Below are positions 52,581-59,016 of a stretch of DNA of 64,000 nucleotides, in pieces. Source of the DNA: Micromonospora chokoriensis (lineage in GTDB: Bacteria > Actinomycetota > Actinomycetes > Mycobacteriales > Micromonosporaceae); the NCBI RefSeq assembly GCF_900091505.1, contig NZ_LT607409.1:6758001-6822000 (forward strand), given 5' to 3'. The position numbers and the translations under genes are program-made. Position 1 is the stretch's first letter; the number at the start of each line of letters is the position of its first letter. The notes below the pieces were generated by a model. That model did not search any database. It saw only the letters and a list, made by a program, of their open reading frames with translations, and had not been told where the DNA came from.

Positions 52581-52708
52581 GGTGCTTGCTTCCCGGGCAG
52601 GTGCCCGGCAAACGTCGGATTGTGCGGCCCGGGAGGGCCCGAGGCGACCCGAACGGGGATGAACTGCGCGGAAGGATGACGACCGGCGCGAGCCGGACGA
52701 CAACGCCC

Positions 52709-52781
52709 GATCGACTCGGTTTCACGACGACGGGGATGCCCCGCGAGCGGGACACCCCGGAGCCAGGAATCCGAGTCGATC
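52709..52781. repeat. Palindromic element, family A copy 4
   Basis: A 73-bp imperfect palindrome with ends GATCGACTCGG and CCGAGTCGATC (11 of 11 paired), and a centre pairing ACGGGGATG with the facing CCCCG side. It lies past the 3' end of the secreted-protein gene and upstream of the MoxR operon. Confidence 0.8.
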
Positions 52782-52790
52782 AGAACCGGC

Positions 52791-52821
52791 CCGGCCCCCA
52801 CGCACGAGGCGTGGGGGCCGG
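52791..52821 (-). terminator. Terminator after the secreted-protein gene
   Basis: Perfect 13-bp arms at 52791-52803 and 52809-52821 (CCGGCCCCCACGC) around a 5-nt loop, 18 bp past the stop of the minus-strand gene at 52839. Confidence 0.75.
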
Positions 52822-52838
52822 ATGTCGGTCCGGTTCGG

Positions 52839-53348
52839 TCAGGGAGTGTGGGTGAGGAGAGTGAAGCCCAGGTCGGCCGGGGCCCCGGCCGAGTTGCGGG
52901 TCTGCACGAAGACCGCGTTGGGCGTGCTCAGCCGCGGAGCGACCGACACCTCGCCCGCCGGCGGGATGCAGCAGGCACCGGAGTAGGAGATGGTGGCCAG
53001 GAAGGCGCCCGCCGAGACGGTGTGGCCGAACACCACCTCGTACTGGCCGGTGCCGTACTTGATCACGGTGCCGGTGCCGCGGGCCTTGGTGCCGTTGGCG
53101 TTGACGACGGTGAAGACGTTGGTGGCCGCCAGGGTGGTGGCGGCACCCGCCTTCAGCGCGGCCTTCGCCGTCCGGGCCGACTCGGCGGTGACCGGCGGCT
53201 GGGTGTTGGTGCCGCGCGCCGCCGGCTGGACGGCCGCCTGCGGCGCCTTCGCCGACGGCTGGGCGACAGCGATGCCCCCACCGGCCAGGCTGAGCGCCAG
53301 GACAGCGAATGTGACCGCTGCCGCCTTACGTCGGAAGAATGAGCTCAT
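52839..53348 (-). CDS. Small secreted hypothetical protein
   Basis: A 169-aa protein with a typical signal peptide: MSSFFRRKAAAV, a hydrophobic core, and cleavage near GIAVAQ (about residue 29). The mature part begins with Pro/Ala/Gln-rich linker and ends in a small beta-rich domain (FTVVNANGTKARGTGTVIKYG, YEVVFGHTVSAGAFLATISYSGACCIPPAGEVSV). It holds an adjacent Cys pair. I do not know the family. AGGGGG lies 8 nt before the ATG at 53348. The region upstream is unusually AT-rich. Confidence 0.75.
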   Translation of the reverse strand: MSSFFRRKAAAVTFAVLALSLAGGGIAVAQPSAKAPQAAVQPAARGTNTQPPVTAESARTAKAALKAGAATTLAATNVFTVVNANGTKARGTGTVIKYGTGQYEVVFGHTVSAGAFLATISYSGACCIPPAGEVSVAPRLSTPNAVFVQTRNSAGAPADLGFTLLTHTP

Positions 53349-53687
53349 GACAGGTCCCCCTTGTGTGACCGGGTGAATTCGGCCGACCCGCGGGGCGGGA
53401 CGGATGACTGCCCACTAATAGGCAGGGCGACGGCAGCAGGGCGAAGAAAAGATTCTCACCCACTCTCGGCGAGGTCAATTCCTCAACGATTTACACCCCA
53501 TCTGAGCTGGCATTACTACTCAGAGTTGCGTCGTTTGAGCCAGATGGAACGTAGCACCGGAAAAAGCCGGGAGTCAATAGTTGATCTCACTTTGTCGAGC
53601 TGTCAATCAGCCGTCAATGAATTGTGAAAGGTGAGCGCTGCACCATTCATGAAATAGCGCCGGCCGCCCCACCGTATGATCAGCGCC
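53349..53687. promoter_or_regulatory. AT-rich divergent intergenic region
   Basis: This 339-bp stretch separates the secreted-protein gene from the EEP gene. It is clearly poorer in G+C than its neighbours from about 53440 to 53670. A TATTAGT on the minus strand (near 53413-53419) could be the -10 of the secreted protein, and TATGAT (53675-53680) lies 7 nt before the ATG of the EEP gene. A 5-bp inverted repeat flanks the former. No gene is seen; possible frames here lack coding bias. Confidence 0.5.
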
Positions 53688-54695
53688 ATGGTCGTCGACG
53701 CTCCGCCCGCACCCGCACCGATGCCGAGGCGGCATCGCGGCGCCCGGCTCGGCACGGTGCTCTGCTGGCTGGTGGTCGTCCCGCCCGCCCTCTGGGCCGC
53801 CCTCCGACTGGTCGGCCTGGACCGAGGCCCGCTGGTGCAGGCGCTCGCCTTCACGCCGTACGTCACCGGCTTCAGCGTGCTCGCCCTGGGCCTCGCGCTC
53901 GCCCTGCGGCGCTGGTGGCCGGCGGCTCTCGCGGCCCTGGCGGCGGTGGCACTGCTCGGCGTCGTCGCACCACGGGCGCTGGCCTCGCCGCAGCCGGCGG
54001 CGGGCGGGCCGACGGTGCGGCTGCTCACCGCCAACCTCCTCGCCGGTGCCGGCGACGCACGGACACTCGCCGAGCTGGTCCGACGGTACGAGGTCGACGT
54101 GCTCACCGTGCAGGAGTTCACACCGCAGGCGCAGGCGTCTCTGGATCAGCTCGGCCTCGACCGGCTGCTACCGCACCGGCAGCTCAACGCGGAGATCGGC
54201 ACACCCGGCTCGGGGCTCTACTCGCGGTGGCCGCTGACCGACGTCGGGCTCCGGCACAACCGCAACGGCTGGGGCTTCACCCAGGCGTACGGCACGGTGG
54301 CCGTCCCCGGCGCACCCCCGGTACGTGTCGAGTCGGCCCACCCGTCGGCGCCCTACGCGGTGGACCAGGTCGGCGCGTGGCGTGCCGACCTGAAGGCTCA
54401 ACCACCGGCCACCCCGGACGGTGGCCTGCAGATCCTCGCCGGCGACTTCAACGCCACCCTCGACCACAGCCCGCTGCGCGCCCTGCTGAGCACCGGCTAC
54501 GTCGACGCCGCCGACGCCACCGGGGAGGGCCTGACCGGCACGTGGGGCCCGTACGACGGCGACCTCATCCCACCGGTCGCCATCGACCACGTGCTCGTCG
54601 ACAGGCGCATAGCGGTCCGCGCGGTGAAGGTGCTCACCCTTCCCGGAAGCGACCACCGCCCCGTCCTGGCCACCCTAACCCTCCCCCACCCCTAA
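53688..54695 (+). CDS. Membrane-anchored endonuclease/exonuclease/phosphatase family protein
   Basis: A 335-aa protein with two to three membrane segments in the first 100 residues (LGTVLCWLVVVPPALWAAL, YVTGFSVLALGLALAL and WPAALAALAAVALLGVV) and a DNase I-like domain after. The latter shows VRLLTANLLAGAGDARTLAELV, VDVLTVQEFTPQ (catalytic Glu), LAGDFNATLDHSPLRALL (Asp-Asn) and IDHVLVD, then PGSDHRPVLATL (Asp-His). The usual SxH motif is replaced by VESAHPSAP. Substrate unknown. The ATG at 53688 has TATGAT 7 nt upstream, so translation is likely leaderless. Confidence 0.88.
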   Translation: MVVDAPPAPAPMPRRHRGARLGTVLCWLVVVPPALWAALRLVGLDRGPLVQALAFTPYVTGFSVLALGLALALRRWWPAALAALAAVALLGVVAPRALASPQPAAGGPTVRLLTANLLAGAGDARTLAELVRRYEVDVLTVQEFTPQAQASLDQLGLDRLLPHRQLNAEIGTPGSGLYSRWPLTDVGLRHNRNGWGFTQAYGTVAVPGAPPVRVESAHPSAPYAVDQVGAWRADLKAQPPATPDGGLQILAGDFNATLDHSPLRALLSTGYVDAADATGEGLTGTWGPYDGDLIPPVAIDHVLVDRRIAVRAVKVLTLPGSDHRPVLATLTLPHP

Positions 54696-54744
54696 CAGCC
54701 CCCGCCCCGCCCACTCCACCCCACCCCGCCCCACCCACCCCCAC

Positions 54745-54827
54745 TTCGGTCGATCATGGAGTTGTGGTTGGCGCTTTGCGGTAGCGAGCCCGTTTTGCAC
54801 ACCACCACAACTCCATGATCGACCGAA
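54745..54827. repeat. Palindromic element, family B copy 3
   Basis: The longest B copy: arms of 24 bp at 54745-54768 and 54804-54827 pair without mismatch, with a 35-nt loop. It lies between the convergent EEP and cimA genes. Its central 21 bp match the copies at 27672 and 47576. Confidence 0.92.
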
Positions 54828-54906
54828 CGAGGGGGGCGCGAGGGGGGAGCGAGGGGGGAGCAGGGGGGAGCAGGGGGAGCAGGGGGGTGGGGTGGGGTGG
54901 AGGGGG
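54828..54906. repeat. G-rich tandem tract downstream of cimA
   Basis: A run of GGGGGGAGC-type units and GGGGTGG repeats on the plus strand, between the family B hairpin and the cimA stop. C-rich tracts lie on the opposite side of the hairpin (54698-54744), so the flanks are roughly complementary. Several G runs of four or more suggest quadruplex potential. Confidence 0.75.
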
Positions 54907-56490
54907 TTAGACCGGGGTGGGGGCTAGGCCGTAGGTGAGGGCGTCGACCAGGGCGTGCCAGCTGGCCTCGACCACGTTGGGATGCACGCCCACTGTGGTC
55001 CAGTCCCGGCCGGCGCCGTTGGCGGTCTCCAGCAACACCCGGGTCACCGCGCCGGTGCCGTGGCTGCCCTCCAGGATGCGCACCTTGTAGTCGGCCAGCT
55101 CGAAGTCGCGCAGCTGGGGGTAGTGCCGGGCCAACCCCACCCGCAGCGCCTCGTCGAGGGCGTTGACCGGGCCGTTGCCCTCGGCGGTGGCGATCACCCG
55201 CTCACCGCGTACCCGGATCTTGACGGTCGCCTCGGAGACCACCGCGCCGTCCTCACGGTGCTCGACCAGCACCCGGTACGACTCCAGCGTGAACGGTCGG
55301 GGCGGGCCGCCCTCCGGCAACTCGGAGCGGACCAGCAGCTCGAAGGAGGCGTCCGCGGCCTCGAAGGACCAACCGCCCGCCTCCAGCTCCTTGACCCGCT
55401 TGGTGACCCGGGTCAACGCCTCCGGACTGCCGGCCAGGTCCAGGCCGAGCTCACGGCTCTTGAGTTCGACGCTGGCCCGACCGGCCATCTCGGTGATCAG
55501 GATCCGCATGTCGTTGCCCACCACCGACGGGTCGACGTGGTTGTAGAGCAACGGGTCGACCTTGATCGCGCTCGCGTGCAGCCCTGCCTTGTGGGCGAAG
55601 GCGGCGGCCCCGACGTACGCCTGGTGGGTGTCGGGGGCGATGTTGGCGATCTCGGCGATGGCGTGCGAGACCCGCACCATCTGCGCCAGGCAGCCCTCCG
55701 GTAGGACGGGCATACCCAGCTTGAGCTGGAGGTTGGCGACGACAGCGAAGATGTCGGCGTTGCCCGGGCGTTCGCCGTACCCGTTGGCGGTGCCCTGGAC
55801 GTGGCGGACGCCCGCCTCCACGGCGGCGATCGTGTTGGCCACCGCGCAGGAGGTGTCGTTCTGCGCGTGCATGCCGAGCAGCCCGGCGTCGATGCCCAGC
55901 CGGTCGGTCAGGTCGGCGATCGCGGCGGTCACCTGGGACGGCAGCATGCCGCCGTTGGTGTCGCAGAGCACCATCCGCTCGGCGCCGGCGGCGAGCGCGG
56001 TCTGCACCACCGCCGCGCCGTACGCGGGGTCGTGCCGGTAACCGTCGTAGAAGTGTTCGCCGTCGACGAAGACCCGCCGGCCCTCGCGGACCAGGTGGCT
56101 GACGGTGTCATGGATCATCGCGAGGTTCTCCGCGCCGCTGGTGCGCAGCGCGCGCTCGACGTGCCGGATGTCCGCCTTGGCGACCAGCGCCACCGCCGGG
56201 GTCTGCGCGTCGAGCAGGGCCTGCACCTGGGGATCGTCGGCGACGGGGACACCTGCCTTGCGGGTGGCGCCGAACGCGACGAGCACGGCGTGCCGCAGGT
56301 CCAGCTCGGTACGCGCCCGCCGGAAGAACTCGGTGTCCTTCGGGACCGCGCCCGGCCAGCCGCCCTCGATGAAGCCGACACCGAACTCGTCGAGCAGCCG
56401 GGCCACCGCCAGCTTGTCGACCACCGAGTAGGTGAGCCCCTCGCGCTGGGCGCCGTCGCGCAACGTCGTGTCGTAGACCTGGAACGTCAT
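54907..56490 (-). CDS. cimA: (R)-Citramalate synthase CimA
   Basis: Condenses pyruvate and acetyl-CoA to (R)-citramalate, giving 2-oxobutyrate for isoleucine without threonine. The 527-aa protein belongs to the DRE-TIM family: TFQVYDTTLRDGAQREGLTYS (metal-binding Asp), FIEGGWPGAVPKDTEFF, LCDTNGGMLPSQV, LGMHAQNDTSCAVAN (metal His) and VQGTANGYGERPGNADI. The C-terminal regulatory domain (about 410-527, isoleucine-binding in this family) is complete. GWPGA and the length fit citramalate synthase rather than isopropylmalate synthase. AAGGA lies 5 nt before the ATG. A leader peptide and attenuator precede it. Confidence 0.95.
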   Translation of the reverse strand: MTFQVYDTTLRDGAQREGLTYSVVDKLAVARLLDEFGVGFIEGGWPGAVPKDTEFFRRARTELDLRHAVLVAFGATRKAGVPVADDPQVQALLDAQTPAVALVAKADIRHVERALRTSGAENLAMIHDTVSHLVREGRRVFVDGEHFYDGYRHDPAYGAAVVQTALAAGAERMVLCDTNGGMLPSQVTAAIADLTDRLGIDAGLLGMHAQNDTSCAVANTIAAVEAGVRHVQGTANGYGERPGNADIFAVVANLQLKLGMPVLPEGCLAQMVRVSHAIAEIANIAPDTHQAYVGAAAFAHKAGLHASAIKVDPLLYNHVDPSVVGNDMRILITEMAGRASVELKSRELGLDLAGSPEALTRVTKRVKELEAGGWSFEAADASFELLVRSELPEGGPPRPFTLESYRVLVEHREDGAVVSEATVKIRVRGERVIATAEGNGPVNALDEALRVGLARHYPQLRDFELADYKVRILEGSHGTGAVTRVLLETANGAGRDWTTVGVHPNVVEASWHALVDALTYGLAPTPV

Positions 56491-56512
56491 CAGGATCCTT
56501 TCTCGGAGCAAC

Positions 56513-56541
56513 AAAAAGACCCCCCGCGGATGCGGGAGGTC
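56513..56541 (-). terminator. Attenuator terminator in the cimA leader
   Basis: On the minus strand GACCTCCCGC (56541-56532) pairs with GCGGGGGGTC (56527-56518) around an ATCC loop, with one wobble, followed by TTTTT (56517-56513). This intrinsic terminator ends 22 bp before the cimA ATG, so it stands between promoter and gene. GGCCCCCC (56564-56557) can pair with GGGGGGTC of its 3' arm, giving a competing antiterminator. Confidence 0.85.
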
Positions 56542-56570
56542 TGCGCGCTCGGCGGAGGGGGGCCGGCGCG

Positions 56571-56603
56571 CTAGGTCGCAATAATCAGGTGGGTGCTGTT
56601 CAC
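56571..56603 (-). CDS. Leader peptide of the cimA attenuator (10 aa)
   Basis: The frame GTG AAC AGC ACC CAC CTG ATT ATT GCG ACC TAG encodes MNSTHLIIAT. Two adjacent Ile codons use ATT, a rare codon in this high-GC genome. The stop lies 7 nt before the antiterminator strand. CAGAGT lies 7 nt before the GTG and no ribosome site is seen, so the transcript is probably leaderless. Its Ile content fits control of cimA by isoleucyl-tRNA. Confidence 0.75.
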   Translation of the reverse strand: MNSTHLIIAT

Positions 56604-56671
56604 GAACGCCACTCTGCCACCCCGTCCCGGGTTTGGGAGGAACAATCCACATGGCGGGATGGTTACTGAGG

Positions 56672-56692
56672 GTTCGTTCAGTGCGAACGAAC
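56672..56692. promoter_or_regulatory. Inverted-repeat operator candidate between cimA leader and ahpC relic
   Basis: GTTCGTTC (56672-56679) and GAACGAAC (56685-56692) form perfect 8-bp arms with a 5-nt spacer. The site lies between divergent transcripts and has the form of a dimeric repressor site. It is about 110 bp from the ahpC relic and about 70 bp from the cimA leader start; which one it controls is unknown. Confidence 0.55.
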
Positions 56693-56802
56693 GCTCGTGA
56701 TCGGCTTCACACGTCACCAGGCCGCTCACCGGCGGGAACAGCGGTGGGGAAGCATCAGTAACGGATCCGATGATGGCCACGCGCCATCGGCATGGAGGAC
56801 CT

Positions 56803-56979
56803 GTGCTCACCGTCAGTAACCGCTTACCTGAGCACGGCCTCACCGCCTGGGTATCGCTGGGCGTCACCAACGCGTCCACGACGATCAACCACGCGTCCCA
56901 CGAGGGCAAGTGGCGTGGGGTCTCCGTCGGGTCGATCGACGTCACAGTCGTCGGCCCGACGGAGATCGCCGGGGGCTGA
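56803..56979 (+). pseudogene. ahpC: N-terminal relic of alkyl hydroperoxide reductase AhpC, peroxidatic Cys lost
   Basis: The 58-codon frame starts VLTVSNRLPEHGLTAW and ends VVGPTEIAGG. It matches the start of AhpC (MLTVGDxxPEFxLTACVSL ... EGKW ... DFTFVCPTEIA) position for position. The peroxidatic Cys of VCPTEIA is Gly, the two Trp/Phe blocks are changed, and the remaining about 130 residues are absent. GGAGG at 4 nt still precedes the GTG. The stop lies 2 bp before the ahpD GTG, so the relic may survive as a translated leader for ahpD. Confidence 0.85.
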
Positions 56980-56981
56980 CC

Positions 56982-57512
56982 GTGGGCCTGGACGCGATCA
57001 GGGCGGCCCTCCCCGAGTACGCCCGGGACATCGCGCTCAACCTGGACACCACCGTCGGCACCTCGCTGTTGACCCCGGCGCAGGCCTGGGGCACCGCGCT
57101 GGCGTGCGCGGTGACGGCCCGAAACCCGGTGGTGCTGCGGGAGATCGCGGCCGAGGCGCTCGGGCACCTCGGGCCGGAGGGTGTCGAGGCCGCCAAGGCC
57201 GCCGCCGCGATCATGGCGATGACCAACGTGTACTACCGGGCCACGCACCTCATCGGTGACGAGCGGTACGCCTCGATGCCGGCCCGGCTACGGATGCAGG
57301 TCGTCGCCCGACCCGGCGTGGACAAGGGCGACTTCAAGTTGTGGTGCCTCGCCGTGTCGGCCATCGCCGGCTGCGGGGTGTGCCTGGAGTTGCACGAGAA
57401 GTCGCTGCGCGACCGGGGCTTCACCGGAGAACAGGTGCACGAGGCACTGCGCATCTCCGCCGTGGTGCACGCCGCGGCGGTCACCCTGGACGCCGAGGCG
57501 GCCCTGGCCTGA
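56982..57512 (+). CDS. ahpD: Alkyl hydroperoxide reductase partner AhpD
   Basis: A 176-aa alkylhydroperoxidase of the carboxymuconolactone decarboxylase fold. It starts GLDAIRAALPEYARDIALNLD and has the active-site CxxC with nearby His in IAGCGVCLELHE (Cys near residues 130 and 133). In actinobacteria AhpD passes electrons from lipoyl proteins to AhpC, but here AhpC is only a relic, so AhpD must act alone or with another peroxidase. The GTG at 56982 has GGGGG 6 nt upstream. Confidence 0.94.
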   Translation: MGLDAIRAALPEYARDIALNLDTTVGTSLLTPAQAWGTALACAVTARNPVVLREIAAEALGHLGPEGVEAAKAAAAIMAMTNVYYRATHLIGDERYASMPARLRMQVVARPGVDKGDFKLWCLAVSAIAGCGVCLELHEKSLRDRGFTGEQVHEALRISAVVHAAAVTLDAEAALA

Positions 57513-57530
57513 CGGCCGCACCCTCCGCCC

Positions 57531-57614
57531 GGACACGGCCGCGCTGCGCCCGAGCACCGCCGCGCTCCGCCTGGGCACGCCCGCCCTTTGCCGGAGCACC
57601 GCCGCCCTCTCGCC
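57531..57614. repeat. Degenerate 21-bp tandem repeat after ahpD
   Basis: Four diverged copies of a 21-bp unit (of the type AGCACCGCCGCGCTCCGCCTG) lie between ahpD and the PRC-barrel gene, ending the 190-bp gap together with an AGGAG site. The repeat is in the frame after the ahpD stop but does not look coding. Confidence 0.6.
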
Positions 57615-57702
57615 GTTTCCAGCCCCTGACCGCCGGGTAGCTCCCATGGGGGAACGCACCCACCGACGCCGCGACGATCGGCGACAGTCAGGAGTGAACG
57701 GC

Positions 57703-58161
57703 ATGGACAGGATCGATCCGCACGCCACCCACGCCGGGCCGGACCCGCTGCACGGCGGCGACCAGGGCGCGGTGCCCGGCGGTGCGCCCGCCGGCGCCTT
57801 CGACCCCTGGCGCTACCGGGACCACGCCGGAGTGGCCGACGCCGACCTGGTGGGCTACAAGGTCGAGGCCACCGACGGCGGAATCGGCAAGATCGACAGC
57901 GCCAGCCACGACGTGGACGGCAGCTACCTGGTCGTGGACACCGGCCCGTGGATCTTCGGCAAGAAGGTGATGCTGCCGGCCGGCACCGTCAACCAGGTCG
58001 ACCACGACCAGCGCACCGTCTCCGTCGACCGCACCCGGGACCAGATCAAGGCCGCCCCGGAGTACGACGAGACCAGCCACAGCGATCCGAGTTACCGGGA
58101 TCGGCTGGGTGGCTACTACGACGAGACGTACGGCGCCCTTCCGCCTGGCACGGCACGCTGA
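57703..58161 (+). CDS. PRC-barrel domain protein
   Basis: A 152-aa protein with a Gly/Ala/Pro-rich start (residues 1-35), a PRC-barrel at about 45-110 (LVGYKVEATDGGIGKIDSAS, SYLVVDTGPWIFGKKVMLPAGTV, RTVSVDRTRDQIKAAPEYD) and a Tyr-rich tail (GGYYDETYG). PRC-barrels bind partner proteins or RNA; members like this one are common stress-related proteins in actinobacteria. AGGAG lies 8 nt before the ATG at 57703. Confidence 0.85.
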   Translation: MDRIDPHATHAGPDPLHGGDQGAVPGGAPAGAFDPWRYRDHAGVADADLVGYKVEATDGGIGKIDSASHDVDGSYLVVDTGPWIFGKKVMLPAGTVNQVDHDQRTVSVDRTRDQIKAAPEYDETSHSDPSYRDRLGGYYDETYGALPPGTAR

Positions 58162-58217
58162 CGGTTCGCACTCGACGGACGGTGGGGCACGGCCCCACCG
58201 GCCGTTACCGTGTGAGC

Positions 58218-58964
58218 GTGGACGCCATCGACAACAGCCGCCAGATCTCCCTCCCGGCCACCTTCAACTTCCGCGACGTCGGTGGCTACCTCGGCCACGG
58301 CGACCGGTCCGTACGCCGGGGCCGCCTCTACCGCTCCGACTCGCTGCACCGCCTCACCGAGCAGGACGGGGACGCGTTCGCCGCGATCGGCGTCCGCACC
58401 GTGATCGACCTGCGCCGCCCCAGCGAGGTGGAGCGCGACGGCCGGGTGCCGGCCTACCAGGGGCTGACCTACCGGCACATCCACCCGGAACACGACGACT
58501 GGTCGGGTACGCCGCACGAGGAGGGTGCCAGCCTCGCCCGGTACCTCGCCGACCGTTACGCCGACCTGGCCCAGACCGGCACCGCCGGGCTGGCCGAGGC
58601 GGTCGGGCTGATCGCCGACTCCGCCAACGCCCCGGTGGTGGTGCACTGCGTCGCCGGCAAGGACCGCACCGGCATCGTCTGCGCGTTGACCCTCGCCGTG
58701 CTCGGCGTCGACGACGCGGACATCACCGCGGACTACGCGTTGAGCAGCGAGGCGTCCGCCCGGTACAGCGCCTGGCTGGCCACCGTCACCCCGGACGGGG
58801 CGGACGTGCCGGCGCCGTTCCTGGCCTCCCCCGCCGAGGCGATGCAGATCTTCCTCGACGAGCTGCGGGCCGGGCACGGGTCGATCGAGGCGTACCTGCG
58901 GCACGCCGGGGTGACCGACGAGCAGCTCGCCGCCCTCCGCGAGCACCTGCTCGACGAGGCGTAG
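58218..58964 (+). CDS. Tyrosine-protein phosphatase, PtpB-like
   Basis: A 248-aa dual-specificity-like phosphatase. The active-site loop is VVVHCVAGKDRTGIV (CX5R), preceded by FNFRDVGGYLGHGDRSVRRGRLYRSDSL and VIDLRRPSEVERDG, the pattern of the mycobacterial PtpB family, which also acts on phosphoinositides. The GTG at 58218 has TACCGT 6 nt upstream and is probably leaderless; a GTG 6 nt earlier is possible. A terminator follows. Confidence 0.9.
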   Translation: MDAIDNSRQISLPATFNFRDVGGYLGHGDRSVRRGRLYRSDSLHRLTEQDGDAFAAIGVRTVIDLRRPSEVERDGRVPAYQGLTYRHIHPEHDDWSGTPHEEGASLARYLADRYADLAQTGTAGLAEAVGLIADSANAPVVVHCVAGKDRTGIVCALTLAVLGVDDADITADYALSSEASARYSAWLATVTPDGADVPAPFLASPAEAMQIFLDELRAGHGSIEAYLRHAGVTDEQLAALREHLLDEA

Positions 58965-58969
58965 ACCCA

Positions 58970-59008
58970 GCGAGGTTGGCCGGTCCGCTCCGGACGGGCC
59001 AACCTCGC
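58970..59008. terminator. Bidirectional terminator between PTP and ilvE
   Basis: Arms at 58970-58981 and 58997-59008 (GCGAGGTTGGCC) pair over 12 bp, with a second 5-bp stem inside. It lies between convergent genes. Confidence 0.8.
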
Positions 59009-59016
59009 GACGGGCG

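Noticed and set aside
54828..54906. CRISPR array in the G-rich repeat tract
   Set aside because: Units are short and without spacers; no cas genes are present.
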